The position numbers and the translations under genes were made by a program. A stretch of DNA of 11,604 bases from Bacteroidales bacterium (GTDB lineage Bacteria; Bacteroidota; Bacteroidia; Bacteroidales; VadinHA17). The DNA lies in the NCBI GenBank assembly GCA_003520925.1, contig DOTV01000212.1, forward strand, positions 6,079 to 17,682, written 5' to 3'. The notes beneath the pieces are model-generated. The model was not told where the DNA came from. It saw only the letters and a list, made by a program, of their open reading frames with translations, and ran no database searches. This document shows, piece by piece, positions 1 through 5,910 of the stretch (positions are counted from its first letter, which is position 1; each line of letters begins with the position of its first letter).

Positions 1-1592
1 GCTGCCTGGATAGCTATATCAAATTGCTGACGGGGAATCAATTCCTTGAGCTTGACGCACATTTTCCTTCCGAAATCATAAGCATGTCCCCTGTAAATAA
101 GGGTTGAAAGGGCATCAACCATCTCCCCGTTAAGAAGTATATCGAGCCTCACAAGGTCAGCCTTCTGATAATTTGTATAATAATAGTCAAATGAGGCATA
201 TCCCTTTGAAATGCTTTTCAGCTTGTCATAAAAATCAAAAACAATTTCCGAAAGTGGCATTTCAAATGTCAGTTCAACCCTGTCGCGGGTAAGATAAATC
301 TGGTTTTTTAATACCCCTCTTTTATCGATGCACAGCTTCATAATCGATCCGACATAATCCGACAGGGTGATTACCTGGGCAACAATATATGGTTCCTCAA
401 TTCTTTCAATGTAATTTACGGCTGGGAGTCCCGAAGGATTATGGACGTCAATGGATTCCCCCTTTGTGGTGTAAACTTTAAATGAAACGTTCGGGACTGT
501 TGTGATAACATCCATATCAAATTCACGATCGAGCCTTTCCTGGATTATCTCCATATGGAGCAGACCCAGAAAGCCGCATCTGAATCCAAATCCAAGAGCT
601 GCAGATGACTCCGGTATAAAAGTAAGGGAAGCATCATTCAGCTGAAGCTTCTCGATTGAAATCCGAAGGTCCTCATATTCATCCGCATCAACAGGATACA
701 TTCCCGCAAAAACCATCGGTTTTACATCTTCAAATCCGGAAATAGCCTTATCGCAAGGATTCCTGACAGTCGTTATCGTATCACCGACCTTGACTTCCGA
801 AGATATCTTTATTCCTGAAATTATATAGCCAACGTCGCCTGCTCCCATCTCATCCCGGGGATCCTGCTTCAGTTTCAATACTCCTATTTCTTCGGCATTA
901 TATTCATGACCAGTGCTGAAAAACTTGACCCGGTCGCCTTTTCTGATTGTACCGTTCACAATCTTAAAGTATGCTATTATGCCACGGAATGAATTGAAAA
1001 TCGAATCAAAGATCAGCGCCTGTAATGGAGCATCAGGGTTTCCTGCCGGTGGTGGTATTTTATTAACTATATCATGAAGTATCTTTTCTATACCCATTCC
1101 CGTTTTCGCGCTTGCCTCTATGATATCCTCCCTGTTGCATCCCACCAGATCGACTATCTGATCTTTGACCTCTTCAGGCATTGCATTCGTCATATCCATT
1201 TTATTGAGCACCGGGATAATCTCTAGACTATGGTCGATTGCCATATACAGGTTCGAAATTGTCTGAGCCTGAATCCCCTGCGTGGCATCAATGACAAGTA
1301 GTGCTCCTTCACAGGCGGCAATTGACCTCGATACCTCATATGAGAAATCAACATGGCCAGGAGTATCAATAAGGTTCAGGTAATACCTTTCGCCGTTATA
1401 ATCATACTCCATCTGGATCGCATGGCTTTTAATTGTAATACCTCTTTCTCTTTCAAGATCCATATTGTCAAGGATCTGGTCCTGGTATTCCCTTTCTGTG
1501 ATAGTATTCGTTATTTCAAGAAGGCGGTCAGCCAGGGTGCTTTTACCATGGTCAATATGTGCTATTATACAGAAATTGCGGATCCGGTGCAT
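1..1592 (-). CDS. lepA: Elongation factor 4 (LepA), C-terminus beyond the left edge
   Basis: This is LepA/EF4, a ribosome-associated translational GTPase related to EF-G that is thought to help at stalled or mispositioned ribosomes and in initiation. The reading frame is open from the ATG at 1592 to the window edge, about 530 codons; LepA is usually near 595-600 residues, so roughly the last 65 are missing. Visible GTPase motifs are the P-loop AHIDHGKST (residues 11-19), switch I GITIK (51-55), DTPGH (76-80), NKMD (130-133) and SAK (161-163). A later stretch, GFGFRCGFLGLLHMEI, is the characteristic EF-G domain IV/V-like signature of LepA. The visible end reads KELIPRQQFDIAIQA, typical of the start of the LepA C-terminal domain. 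The start MHRIRNFCIIAHIDHGK matches the usual position; an in-frame stop lies at 1638-1640. A TATATTTG box sits just upstream. Identification is very secure. Confidence 0.97.
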   Translation of the reverse strand, partial: MHRIRNFCIIAHIDHGKSTLADRLLEITNTITEREYQDQILDNMDLERERGITIKSHAIQMEYDYNGERYYLNLIDTPGHVDFSYEVSRSIAACEGALLVIDATQGIQAQTISNLYMAIDHSLEIIPVLNKMDMTNAMPEEVKDQIVDLVGCNREDIIEASAKTGMGIEKILHDIVNKIPPPAGNPDAPLQALIFDSIFNSFRGIIAYFKIVNGTIRKGDRVKFFSTGHEYNAEEIGVLKLKQDPRDEMGAGDVGYIISGIKISSEVKVGDTITTVRNPCDKAISGFEDVKPMVFAGMYPVDADEYEDLRISIEKLQLNDASLTFIPESSAALGFGFRCGFLGLLHMEIIQERLDREFDMDVITTVPNVSFKVYTTKGESIDVHNPSGLPAVNYIERIEEPYIVAQVITLSDYVGSIMKLCIDKRGVLKNQIYLTRDRVELTFEMPLSEIVFDFYDKLKSISKGYASFDYYYTNYQKADLVRLDILLNGEMVDALSTLIYRGHAYDFGRKMCVKLKELIPRQQFDIAIQA

Positions 1593-1616
1593 CAGATAAG
1601 ATTCTGGAAACAGGTG

Positions 1617-1624
1617 CAAATATA
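1617..1624 (-). promoter_or_regulatory. Probable lepA promoter, Bacteroidota-type -7 box
   Basis: On the minus strand the bases read TATATTTG followed by CA, an exact match to the Bacteroidota housekeeping -7 consensus TAnnTTTG. Transcription would begin around 1610, giving a leader of about 18 nt before the lepA ATG at 1592. I do not see a well-spaced -33 TTG: the nearest one, near 1668-1670, is too far upstream. The call rests on the -7 box and its position. Confidence 0.5.
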
Positions 1625-1633
1625 TAAAATTAT

Positions 1634-1659
1634 GCCCCTAAATCCCCTGCAGGGGACTT
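1634..1659 (+). repeat. G/C-rich palindromic intergenic repeat, copy 1
   Basis: A run GCCCC-TAAAT is followed by the perfect 12-bp palindrome CCCCTGCAGGGG at 1644-1655 and then ACTT. Its layout (C-run, short AT spacer, C-run/G-run palindrome) is shared in opposite orientation by the element at 1679-1703. From memory, similar C-run/G-run elements are frequent between genes in Bacteroidota genomes. The role is unknown; transcribed, it can form a short hairpin just upstream of the lepA promoter. Confidence 0.55.
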
Positions 1660-1678
1660 ATTAATTCAACATATGATT

Positions 1679-1703
1679 AAACCCCCTTTAGGGGGAAGGG
1701 GGC
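1679..1703 (-). repeat. G/C-rich palindromic intergenic repeat, copy 2 (inverted)
   Basis: Read on the minus strand this is GCCCCC-TT-CCCCCTAAAGGGGG followed by TTT. The arms CCCCC (1682-1686 on plus) and GGGGG (1691-1695) flank TTTA. It faces copy 1 across a 19-bp A/T-rich spacer (1660-1678). It lies directly after the groEL terminator hairpin, so it could add a second hairpin to that termination region. Confidence 0.5.
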
Positions 1704-1737
1704 AAAATAACAAGAGCCAGGTCTCAGACCTGGCTCT
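1704..1737 (-). terminator. Intrinsic terminator of groES-groEL
   Basis: A perfect 12-bp inverted repeat with a one-base centre (AGAGCCAGGTCT, C, AGACCTGGCTCT; 1713-1737) lies 31 bp past the groEL stop. On the minus strand it is followed by TGTTATTTTG, a moderately T-rich tract. As RNA the stem would lose its innermost pair or two to make a loop. The position at the end of the operon supports a terminator. Its sequence resembles a repeat at 11571-11589, so it may be a repeat doing terminator work. Confidence 0.75.
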
Positions 1738-1768
1738 ACATTATTATAAACCGTTATATTTTTCCTGA

Positions 1769-3400
1769 TTAATAAGGCATTCCGCCACCCATTCCCTGTG
1801 GAGGCATCGGAGGCTGTTTTTCTTCTTTCTCATCAACAATAACAGCTTCTGTGGTCAGGAACATTCCTGCAACCGAAGCAGCATTCTCAAGAGCGACCCT
1901 TACCACCTTAACCGGATCAATAACTCCGCAGTCATACAGCTTTTCGAATTTATCGGTCTGGGCATTGTAACCAAAATCGCCCTTACCTGCTTTTACTGCA
2001 TTTGCAACTACAGCACCCTCTTTTCCTGCATTGAGAGCTATCTGGCGGAGTGGTTCTTCAATAGCACGCTTGATAATCTCGATACCGGTATTCTGATCTT
2101 CATTTCCTCCCTTGAGTTTATCAAGTGCCGAAATTGAACGGATATATGCAACGCCACCACCCGGGACAATACCTTCCTCAATTGCAGCGCGGGTCGCATG
2201 GAGTGAATCGTCAACGCGGTCCTTCTTATTCTTCATTTCAACCTCCGAAGCAGCACCTATATAAAGAACTGCAACACCACCTGATAATTTTGCAAGACGT
2301 TCCTGAAGTTTTTCCTTATCATAATCTGAAGTGGTCGTTGTCATCTGCTGTTTGATCTGTGCAACTCTGGCTTTGATCATTGTCTTGTCGCCATAACCAT
2401 TTACGATAGTTGTATTTTCCTTGTTCACTGTAACTTTTTCTGAAGTGCCAAGCATGTCGAGAGTCGTATGTTCGAGTTTGAGGCCTTTTTCTTCAGAGAT
2501 CACTGTTCCGCCTGTCAGAATGGCAATATCCTCAAGCATCTCTTTTCTCCTGTCGCCGAATCCGGGGGCCTTCACTGCACAAACCTTCAGTGAACCACGC
2601 AACCTGTTAACAACAAGTGTTGCCAGAGCTTCTCCTTCAACGTCTTCTGATATAATAAGAAGCGGACGGCCATTCTGTGCTGTTGCTTCGAGTATCGGAA
2701 GCATATCCTTCATGGAAGATATTTTCTTGTCATATATAAGGATATATGGGTTCTCGAGATCAGCTTCCATCTTTTCGGCGTTGGTCACAAAATATGCAGA
2801 TATATAACCGCGGTCGAACTGCATTCCCTCAACAACCTCAACGGAGGTGGAGGTACCCTTTGATTCCTCAACGGTTATAACACCCTCTTTATGAACTTTG
2901 TCCATAGCTTCAGCAATCAGCTTGCCTATTTCCTCATCATCGTTAGCTGAGATCCTTGCTACCTGTTCGATTTTAGCCAGATCGTTTCCAACAACCTGTG
3001 CCTGCGATTTAAGATGCTTGATAACTTTCTCAACTGCAAGGTCAATACCTCTTTTAACATCCATCGGATTGGCGCCGGCTGTAATATTTTTCAAACCTAC
3101 ATTTATAATTGACTGTGCAAGAACGGTCGCAGTGGTTGTTCCGTCGCCGGCTATATCCCCGGTCTTGGAAGCAACCTCCTTAACCATCTGTGCACCCATA
3201 TTCTTATAAGCGTCAGATAATTCTATATCCTTTGCCACGGTAACCCCGTCTTTTGTAATGTGGGGAGCTCCGAATTTTTTCTCAAGAACAACATTACGTC
3301 CCTTTGGGCCCAGTGTAACTTTTACTGCATCGGCCAGCATGTCAACGCCTTCCTTAAGCAGGGCGCGTGCATCGATATTGTATTTAATCTCTTTTGCCAT
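1769..3400 (-). CDS. groL: 60-kDa chaperonin GroEL
   Basis: GroEL forms the double-ring, ATP-driven folding chamber of the cytosol and works with the GroES lid. The 543-residue protein is full length. The ATP-binding GDGTTT motif is at residues 85-90, matching the Asp87 region of E. coli GroEL. The hydrolytic-Asp region reads DRVDDSLHATRAAIEEG and is followed by PGGGVA. The C-terminus ends in a short glycine/methionine tail (GMGGGMPY), the usual flexible tail inside the cavity. The gene lies 29 bp downstream of groES, clearly in one operon. The ATG at 3400 is preceded by an A/T-rich stretch without a Shine-Dalgarno sequence, normal for Bacteroidota. No oddities in the protein were seen. Confidence 0.99.
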   Translation of the reverse strand: MAKEIKYNIDARALLKEGVDMLADAVKVTLGPKGRNVVLEKKFGAPHITKDGVTVAKDIELSDAYKNMGAQMVKEVASKTGDIAGDGTTTATVLAQSIINVGLKNITAGANPMDVKRGIDLAVEKVIKHLKSQAQVVGNDLAKIEQVARISANDDEEIGKLIAEAMDKVHKEGVITVEESKGTSTSVEVVEGMQFDRGYISAYFVTNAEKMEADLENPYILIYDKKISSMKDMLPILEATAQNGRPLLIISEDVEGEALATLVVNRLRGSLKVCAVKAPGFGDRRKEMLEDIAILTGGTVISEEKGLKLEHTTLDMLGTSEKVTVNKENTTIVNGYGDKTMIKARVAQIKQQMTTTTSDYDKEKLQERLAKLSGGVAVLYIGAASEVEMKNKKDRVDDSLHATRAAIEEGIVPGGGVAYIRSISALDKLKGGNEDQNTGIEIIKRAIEEPLRQIALNAGKEGAVVANAVKAGKGDFGYNAQTDKFEKLYDCGVIDPVKVVRVALENAASVAGMFLTTEAVIVDEKEEKQPPMPPQGMGGGMPY

Positions 3401-3429
3401 ATTATTTAAAATTTATTGGTTTGCATTAA

Positions 3430-3708
3430 TTATGAAATGAAAAGAATATCTGACTGTGATATAAGAAGATAATCCTCGTTGTCTATCGAGAGTTCCTGAC
3501 CGGAATATTTTCCGTAAAGAACAACGTCACCTTTTTTTACTTCCATTTCCTCATCTTTTTTGGGAGCGCCTACGAGAATAACTGTGCCCTGACGAGGTTT
3601 TTCCTTTGCTGAATCAGGAATTATTATTCCGCTTGCAGTTTTTGCTTCAGCTTCGTGAGGTTTTACCAAAACCTTTCCAGCCAATACTTTTCCTTTTAAT
3701 TGTGCCAT
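3430..3708 (-). CDS. groS: 10-kDa co-chaperonin GroES
   Basis: GroES is the heptameric lid that closes the GroEL chamber. The 92-residue length is standard. The N-terminus (LKGKVLAGKVLVKPHEAEAK) and the mobile-loop region TASGIIIPDSAKEKPRQG are characteristic, as are the later GDVVLYGKYSG and the terminal DILFIS. The ATG at 3708 follows a purine-rich A/T leader without a Shine-Dalgarno sequence. This is the first gene of groES-groEL. The preceding 245 bp hold a sigma-54-type promoter with upstream direct repeats, and there is no CIRCE inverted repeat, so control by HrcA is not indicated. Confidence 0.98.
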   Translation of the reverse strand: MAQLKGKVLAGKVLVKPHEAEAKTASGIIIPDSAKEKPRQGTVILVGAPKKDEEMEVKKGDVVLYGKYSGQELSIDNEDYLLISQSDILFIS

Positions 3709-3753
3709 TTTATTTAGTTTTAAAGTTAATGATTATTTTCTGCCTCTTCATTT

Positions 3754-3770
3754 AGCATAATTTATGCCAA
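3754..3770 (-). promoter_or_regulatory. Sigma-54 (-24/-12) promoter of groESL
   Basis: The minus strand reads TTGGCATAAATTATGCT. Compared with the RpoN consensus YTGGCACGrNNNTTGCW, the GG (3767-3768) and GC (3755-3756) dinucleotides are separated by exactly 10 bases, as required, and the TTGGCA half is complete. The -12 half reads ATGCT rather than TTGCW. Predicted initiation is near 3743, leaving a ~35-nt leader before groES. No TAnnTTTG box is evident between this site and the gene. This is a sequence-only prediction. Confidence 0.7.
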
Positions 3771-3783
3771 ACAGCAAATTCGT

Positions 3784-3837
3784 GACACCGGCGACAATAA
3801 GCCGACATTTTTTCGGCCAGGTCCTGACATTTTCCGG
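3784..3837 (-). promoter_or_regulatory. Candidate activator-binding repeats upstream of groESL
   Basis: On the minus strand two near-identical blocks occur, CCGGAAAATGTC (3826-3837) and CCGAAAAAATGTC (3804-3816), with their TGTC cores 22 bp apart. Further TGTC cores lie at 3793-3796 (11 bp from the next) and 3784-3787. Spacing of 11 and 22 bp puts three of the four on the same face of the helix. They lie roughly 40-95 bp upstream of the predicted start, a plausible place for an enhancer-binding protein. Which protein binds cannot be told from sequence. Confidence 0.4.
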
Positions 3838-3890
3838 GTAAATTCTGTATCAATTTTGTCTATATAATTATATATGAATGCATTACGAGA

Positions 3891-3928
3891 TAAAAAACAA
3901 AGTGTCAGTTTATGACAAACTGACACTT
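3891..3928 (-). terminator. Intrinsic terminator after secG
   Basis: An inverted repeat with 12-bp arms (outer pair 3900/3928; arm AGTGTCAGTTT at 3901-3911, partner AAACTGACACT at 3917-3927) encloses the five-base loop region ATGAC. On the minus strand it is followed at once by TTGTTTTTTA. This is a textbook rho-independent terminator 26 bp past the secG stop. It closes the activator-lptE-TPR-secG operon and separates it from groESL. The other side is not T-rich, so it is probably one-directional. Confidence 0.9.
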
Positions 3929-3953
3929 AACTAATATCTCCGGATATTCTCGT

Positions 3954-4322
3954 TTAATTCTGAGGTTGTTGCTGGTTTCCTGAAGGCGGAGCAGGAGTCT
4001 CAGTTGGGACGGCAGTTGGCAGAGTCGGAATTGCACTTGGATCAACTGCATTCTGAATTGAGTTTTCAATTCTTGAACGCTCGGTGGTTGCACCGCGTGG
4101 TATTGTAGCCGTAGCCACTACACAGAGAATAAGTATCGCCGCTGCAAGAGTCCATGTCGATTTTTCGAGAAAATCAGCTGTCTTTCTTATTCCCATCGAT
4201 TGTCCAGCCGATGTAAAATTGGCAGCAAGACCTCCTCCTTTTGAATTCTGAACAAGAACTATCATAACCTGAATAACGCAGGCTATAATAATAAGAACCG
4301 AAACAAAAATATATATTCCCAT
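3954..4322 (-). CDS. secG: Preprotein translocase subunit SecG
   Basis: SecG is the small inner-membrane subunit of SecYEG that assists protein export. The 122-residue protein has a first membrane segment at about residues 3-25, then NSKGGGLAANF, the conserved glycine-rich cytoplasmic loop of SecG (residues ~27-37), and a second membrane segment at about 58-75. The remaining ~45 residues form a proline/threonine/glutamine-rich tail ending in QQPQN, longer than in E. coli SecG and probably disordered. It starts 7 bp after the TPR gene stop and is the last gene of the operon. The ATG at 4322 places the membrane segment directly at the N-terminus, as expected. Confidence 0.93.
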   Translation of the reverse strand: MGIYIFVSVLIIIACVIQVMIVLVQNSKGGGLAANFTSAGQSMGIRKTADFLEKSTWTLAAAILILCVVATATIPRGATTERSRIENSIQNAVDPSAIPTLPTAVPTETPAPPSGNQQQPQN

Positions 4323-4329
4323 GAGTCAA

Positions 4330-5367
4330 CTATTTGATGATCGCCTTTATTTTTTCAATTTGAGTCGCAAAGTAACCACTTTTTTCCGGAAATTTCAAAC
4401 TTAATTTTTCATAAATTTCTATCGCCTTTGAATAATAGCCCTGATTCACATAAATCCTGGCAAGGGTTTCAGTAACGAGTCCTCCTTTTTCTTCAAGATG
4501 AGGGGTGGATAAATCTACCACAGGATGTTCGGTTTTGTCCATCCTGGGCTCTATCCTTGGATTGAGTGAAATGAATTTATCAATCAGATCCGTCTGAGCT
4601 TGTTTATTCAGATTTACATCCGGTTTTCCGGGTTCAGCAGGAGTAATGACTACATCAGGTACCGGCTTTTCGGGTTCGGAAGTTGTGACAGCTCCATCAG
4701 AAACCAGCTTTTCTTCACTGACTGGAACAGAGAATCCTGGATCCATATAAAAGACTTTTTCTTCAGCTTCATCAGGCACTTCATCAATTACAAGAGCGCC
4801 CCTTAAAGGTTCATCAATATCAGGTTCATCAGTTTCCGGCTCAAATGACCCCATAATTGTACGCTCCAGTAACTTATCAGTACTTTCTGACTGGTCTTCT
4901 TCACGTTTTTGCTCCAGGTCCCTTTCAATTTCAATAATAAGATCTTCACTGTTCCTGGCCGACTCAATCACAGTCTGTTCAATATCTCCCCGAACTGCTT
5001 CTTCATTTATTATGGGTTCAGGTATACGTGATTCTTCCGTTGGAGCTTCTCCGATCTTTATTTCTTCCTTAATCAATTCCGGTATTACAGGTTTTTCCTG
5101 CTGCTCCTCAAAAATTTCATTTTCAAACCGGACCGGTTCTATTTTAATGAGATTGAACAAAACCTCCCTGTCAGCAATATGAATAGCTGAATTTCTAAGC
5201 TGATTTTCAAATCTTATATCAGAATTATCCTTAAGACCCTTAAGAAGCAGAAGATGTGCAGTCTGAAAATATGGAAAAATATTGACGAGCTCGTTTAATT
5301 CTGCGAGAACCTGCCTGTCGACAGGCTCATTTCTTCCCATCAGACTTAAAAAGTCGTTCTTATTCAT
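4330..5367 (-). CDS. Acidic protein with a C-terminal TPR, between lptE and secG
   Basis: No specific function is recognised. The 345-residue protein has three visible parts. Residues 1-~80 look helical and contain FPYFQTAHLLLLKGLK (31-46), resembling a conserved N-terminus I associate with uncharacterised Bacteroidota proteins. Residues ~85-255 are very acidic and rich in Glu, Pro and Asp, and are probably disordered. Residues ~260-345 contain LIDKFISLNPRIEP and one clear TPR-like unit (299-331, GYYSKAIEIYEKLSLKFPEKS). There is no signal peptide or membrane segment, so it is probably cytosolic. It starts 6 bp after the lptE stop and ends 7 bp before secG, so co-transcription is near certain. 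A scaffold role near the envelope machinery would be a guess from context. Confidence 0.85.
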   Translation of the reverse strand: MNKNDFLSLMGRNEPVDRQVLAELNELVNIFPYFQTAHLLLLKGLKDNSDIRFENQLRNSAIHIADREVLFNLIKIEPVRFENEIFEEQQEKPVIPELIKEEIKIGEAPTEESRIPEPIINEEAVRGDIEQTVIESARNSEDLIIEIERDLEQKREEDQSESTDKLLERTIMGSFEPETDEPDIDEPLRGALVIDEVPDEAEEKVFYMDPGFSVPVSEEKLVSDGAVTTSEPEKPVPDVVITPAEPGKPDVNLNKQAQTDLIDKFISLNPRIEPRMDKTEHPVVDLSTPHLEEKGGLVTETLARIYVNQGYYSKAIEIYEKLSLKFPEKSGYFATQIEKIKAIIK

Positions 5368-5373
5368 GGCTGG

Positions 5374-5910
5374 TCACCAGTTTACGAATGCCCTGTTAAA
5401 GATATCTTCAACAATCATTTCAGTTATTTTTCGGGAGAGCTCCGCTTCCACATCAGTAAGGTCGCTGGTACTTGGGTAATCTTCATACCTTGAGAATGAT
5501 TCTTCGAAGCTCTTTTCGGGATCGGCAGAATTTGTGAATTTAACCTTCACAGTAATGGTAAACCTGTTCATTGCAGCAGTTGCATCAGCCGAAACAGTTA
5601 GCGGCCTGGTACTGTAATCAGATATCTCACCTTCAAAATTTGCATCACCCAGACCATTGATAATATTCAGGCTGGTCTGAGCTTTGCATTTGTCACTGAG
5701 AGCATCTGTAAGCGTCTGGCTTAATCCCGGCTGAACAAGACTTGCCCTGTTCTGGAAATACTGAATACTTACCGATTTCAACCCTTCAGTGCTAGCTCCC
5801 GAAAATGAATAGATACCGCATCCGCCGTTTACAACCAGGAAAATTGCGAAAAAAATCATGAGAATGTTCCTTACTGACACGGGAACGGGGATTTTACATT
5901 TCAATTTCAT
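5374..5910 (-). CDS. lptE: LptE-family LPS-assembly lipoprotein
   Basis: LptE is the outer-membrane lipoprotein that plugs the LptD barrel and helps insert lipopolysaccharide. The 178-residue protein has a hydrophobic segment (about residues 15-28) followed by NGGC, whose Cys31 is the likely lipidation site. The lipobox is not ideal, since Asn is at -3. Right after it, GIYSFSGAS resembles the start of Bacteroidota LptE proteins. Other typical stretches are FQNRASLVQPGLSQTLTDAL and a C-terminal EDIFNRAFVNW. The ATG at 5910 overlaps the end of the activator gene by 17 bp, implying translational coupling; Met18 would be a shorter alternative start still preceding the signal segment. The neighbouring kdsB makes an LPS role coherent. 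The family call rests on pattern and context rather than alignment. Confidence 0.85.
   Translation of the reverse strand: MKLKCKIPVPVSVRNILMIFFAIFLVVNGGCGIYSFSGASTEGLKSVSIQYFQNRASLVQPGLSQTLTDALSDKCKAQTSLNIINGLGDANFEGEISDYSTRPLTVSADATAAMNRFTITVKVKFTNSADPEKSFEESFSRYEDYPSTSDLTDVEAELSRKITEMIVEDIFNRAFVNW

Noticed and set aside
1353..1664. Plus-strand open frame of 103 codons
   Set aside because: It lies opposite the lepA N-terminus, whose GTPase motifs are unmistakable, and its own product has no recognisable feature.
2125..3440. Several plus-strand open frames opposite groEL
   Set aside because: All are antisense to the full-length groEL frame and look like codon-pattern shadows.
3861..3874. 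Perfect palindrome TATATAATTATATA between the secG terminator and the groES promoter
   Set aside because: Simple A/T alternation readily gives palindromes, and it does not fit a promoter or terminator by itself.
3905..4093. Minus-strand frame overlapping secG
   Set aside because: It runs through the secG tail and its terminator in another frame; its Gln/Leu-rich product is a frame-shifted reading of the low-complexity tail.
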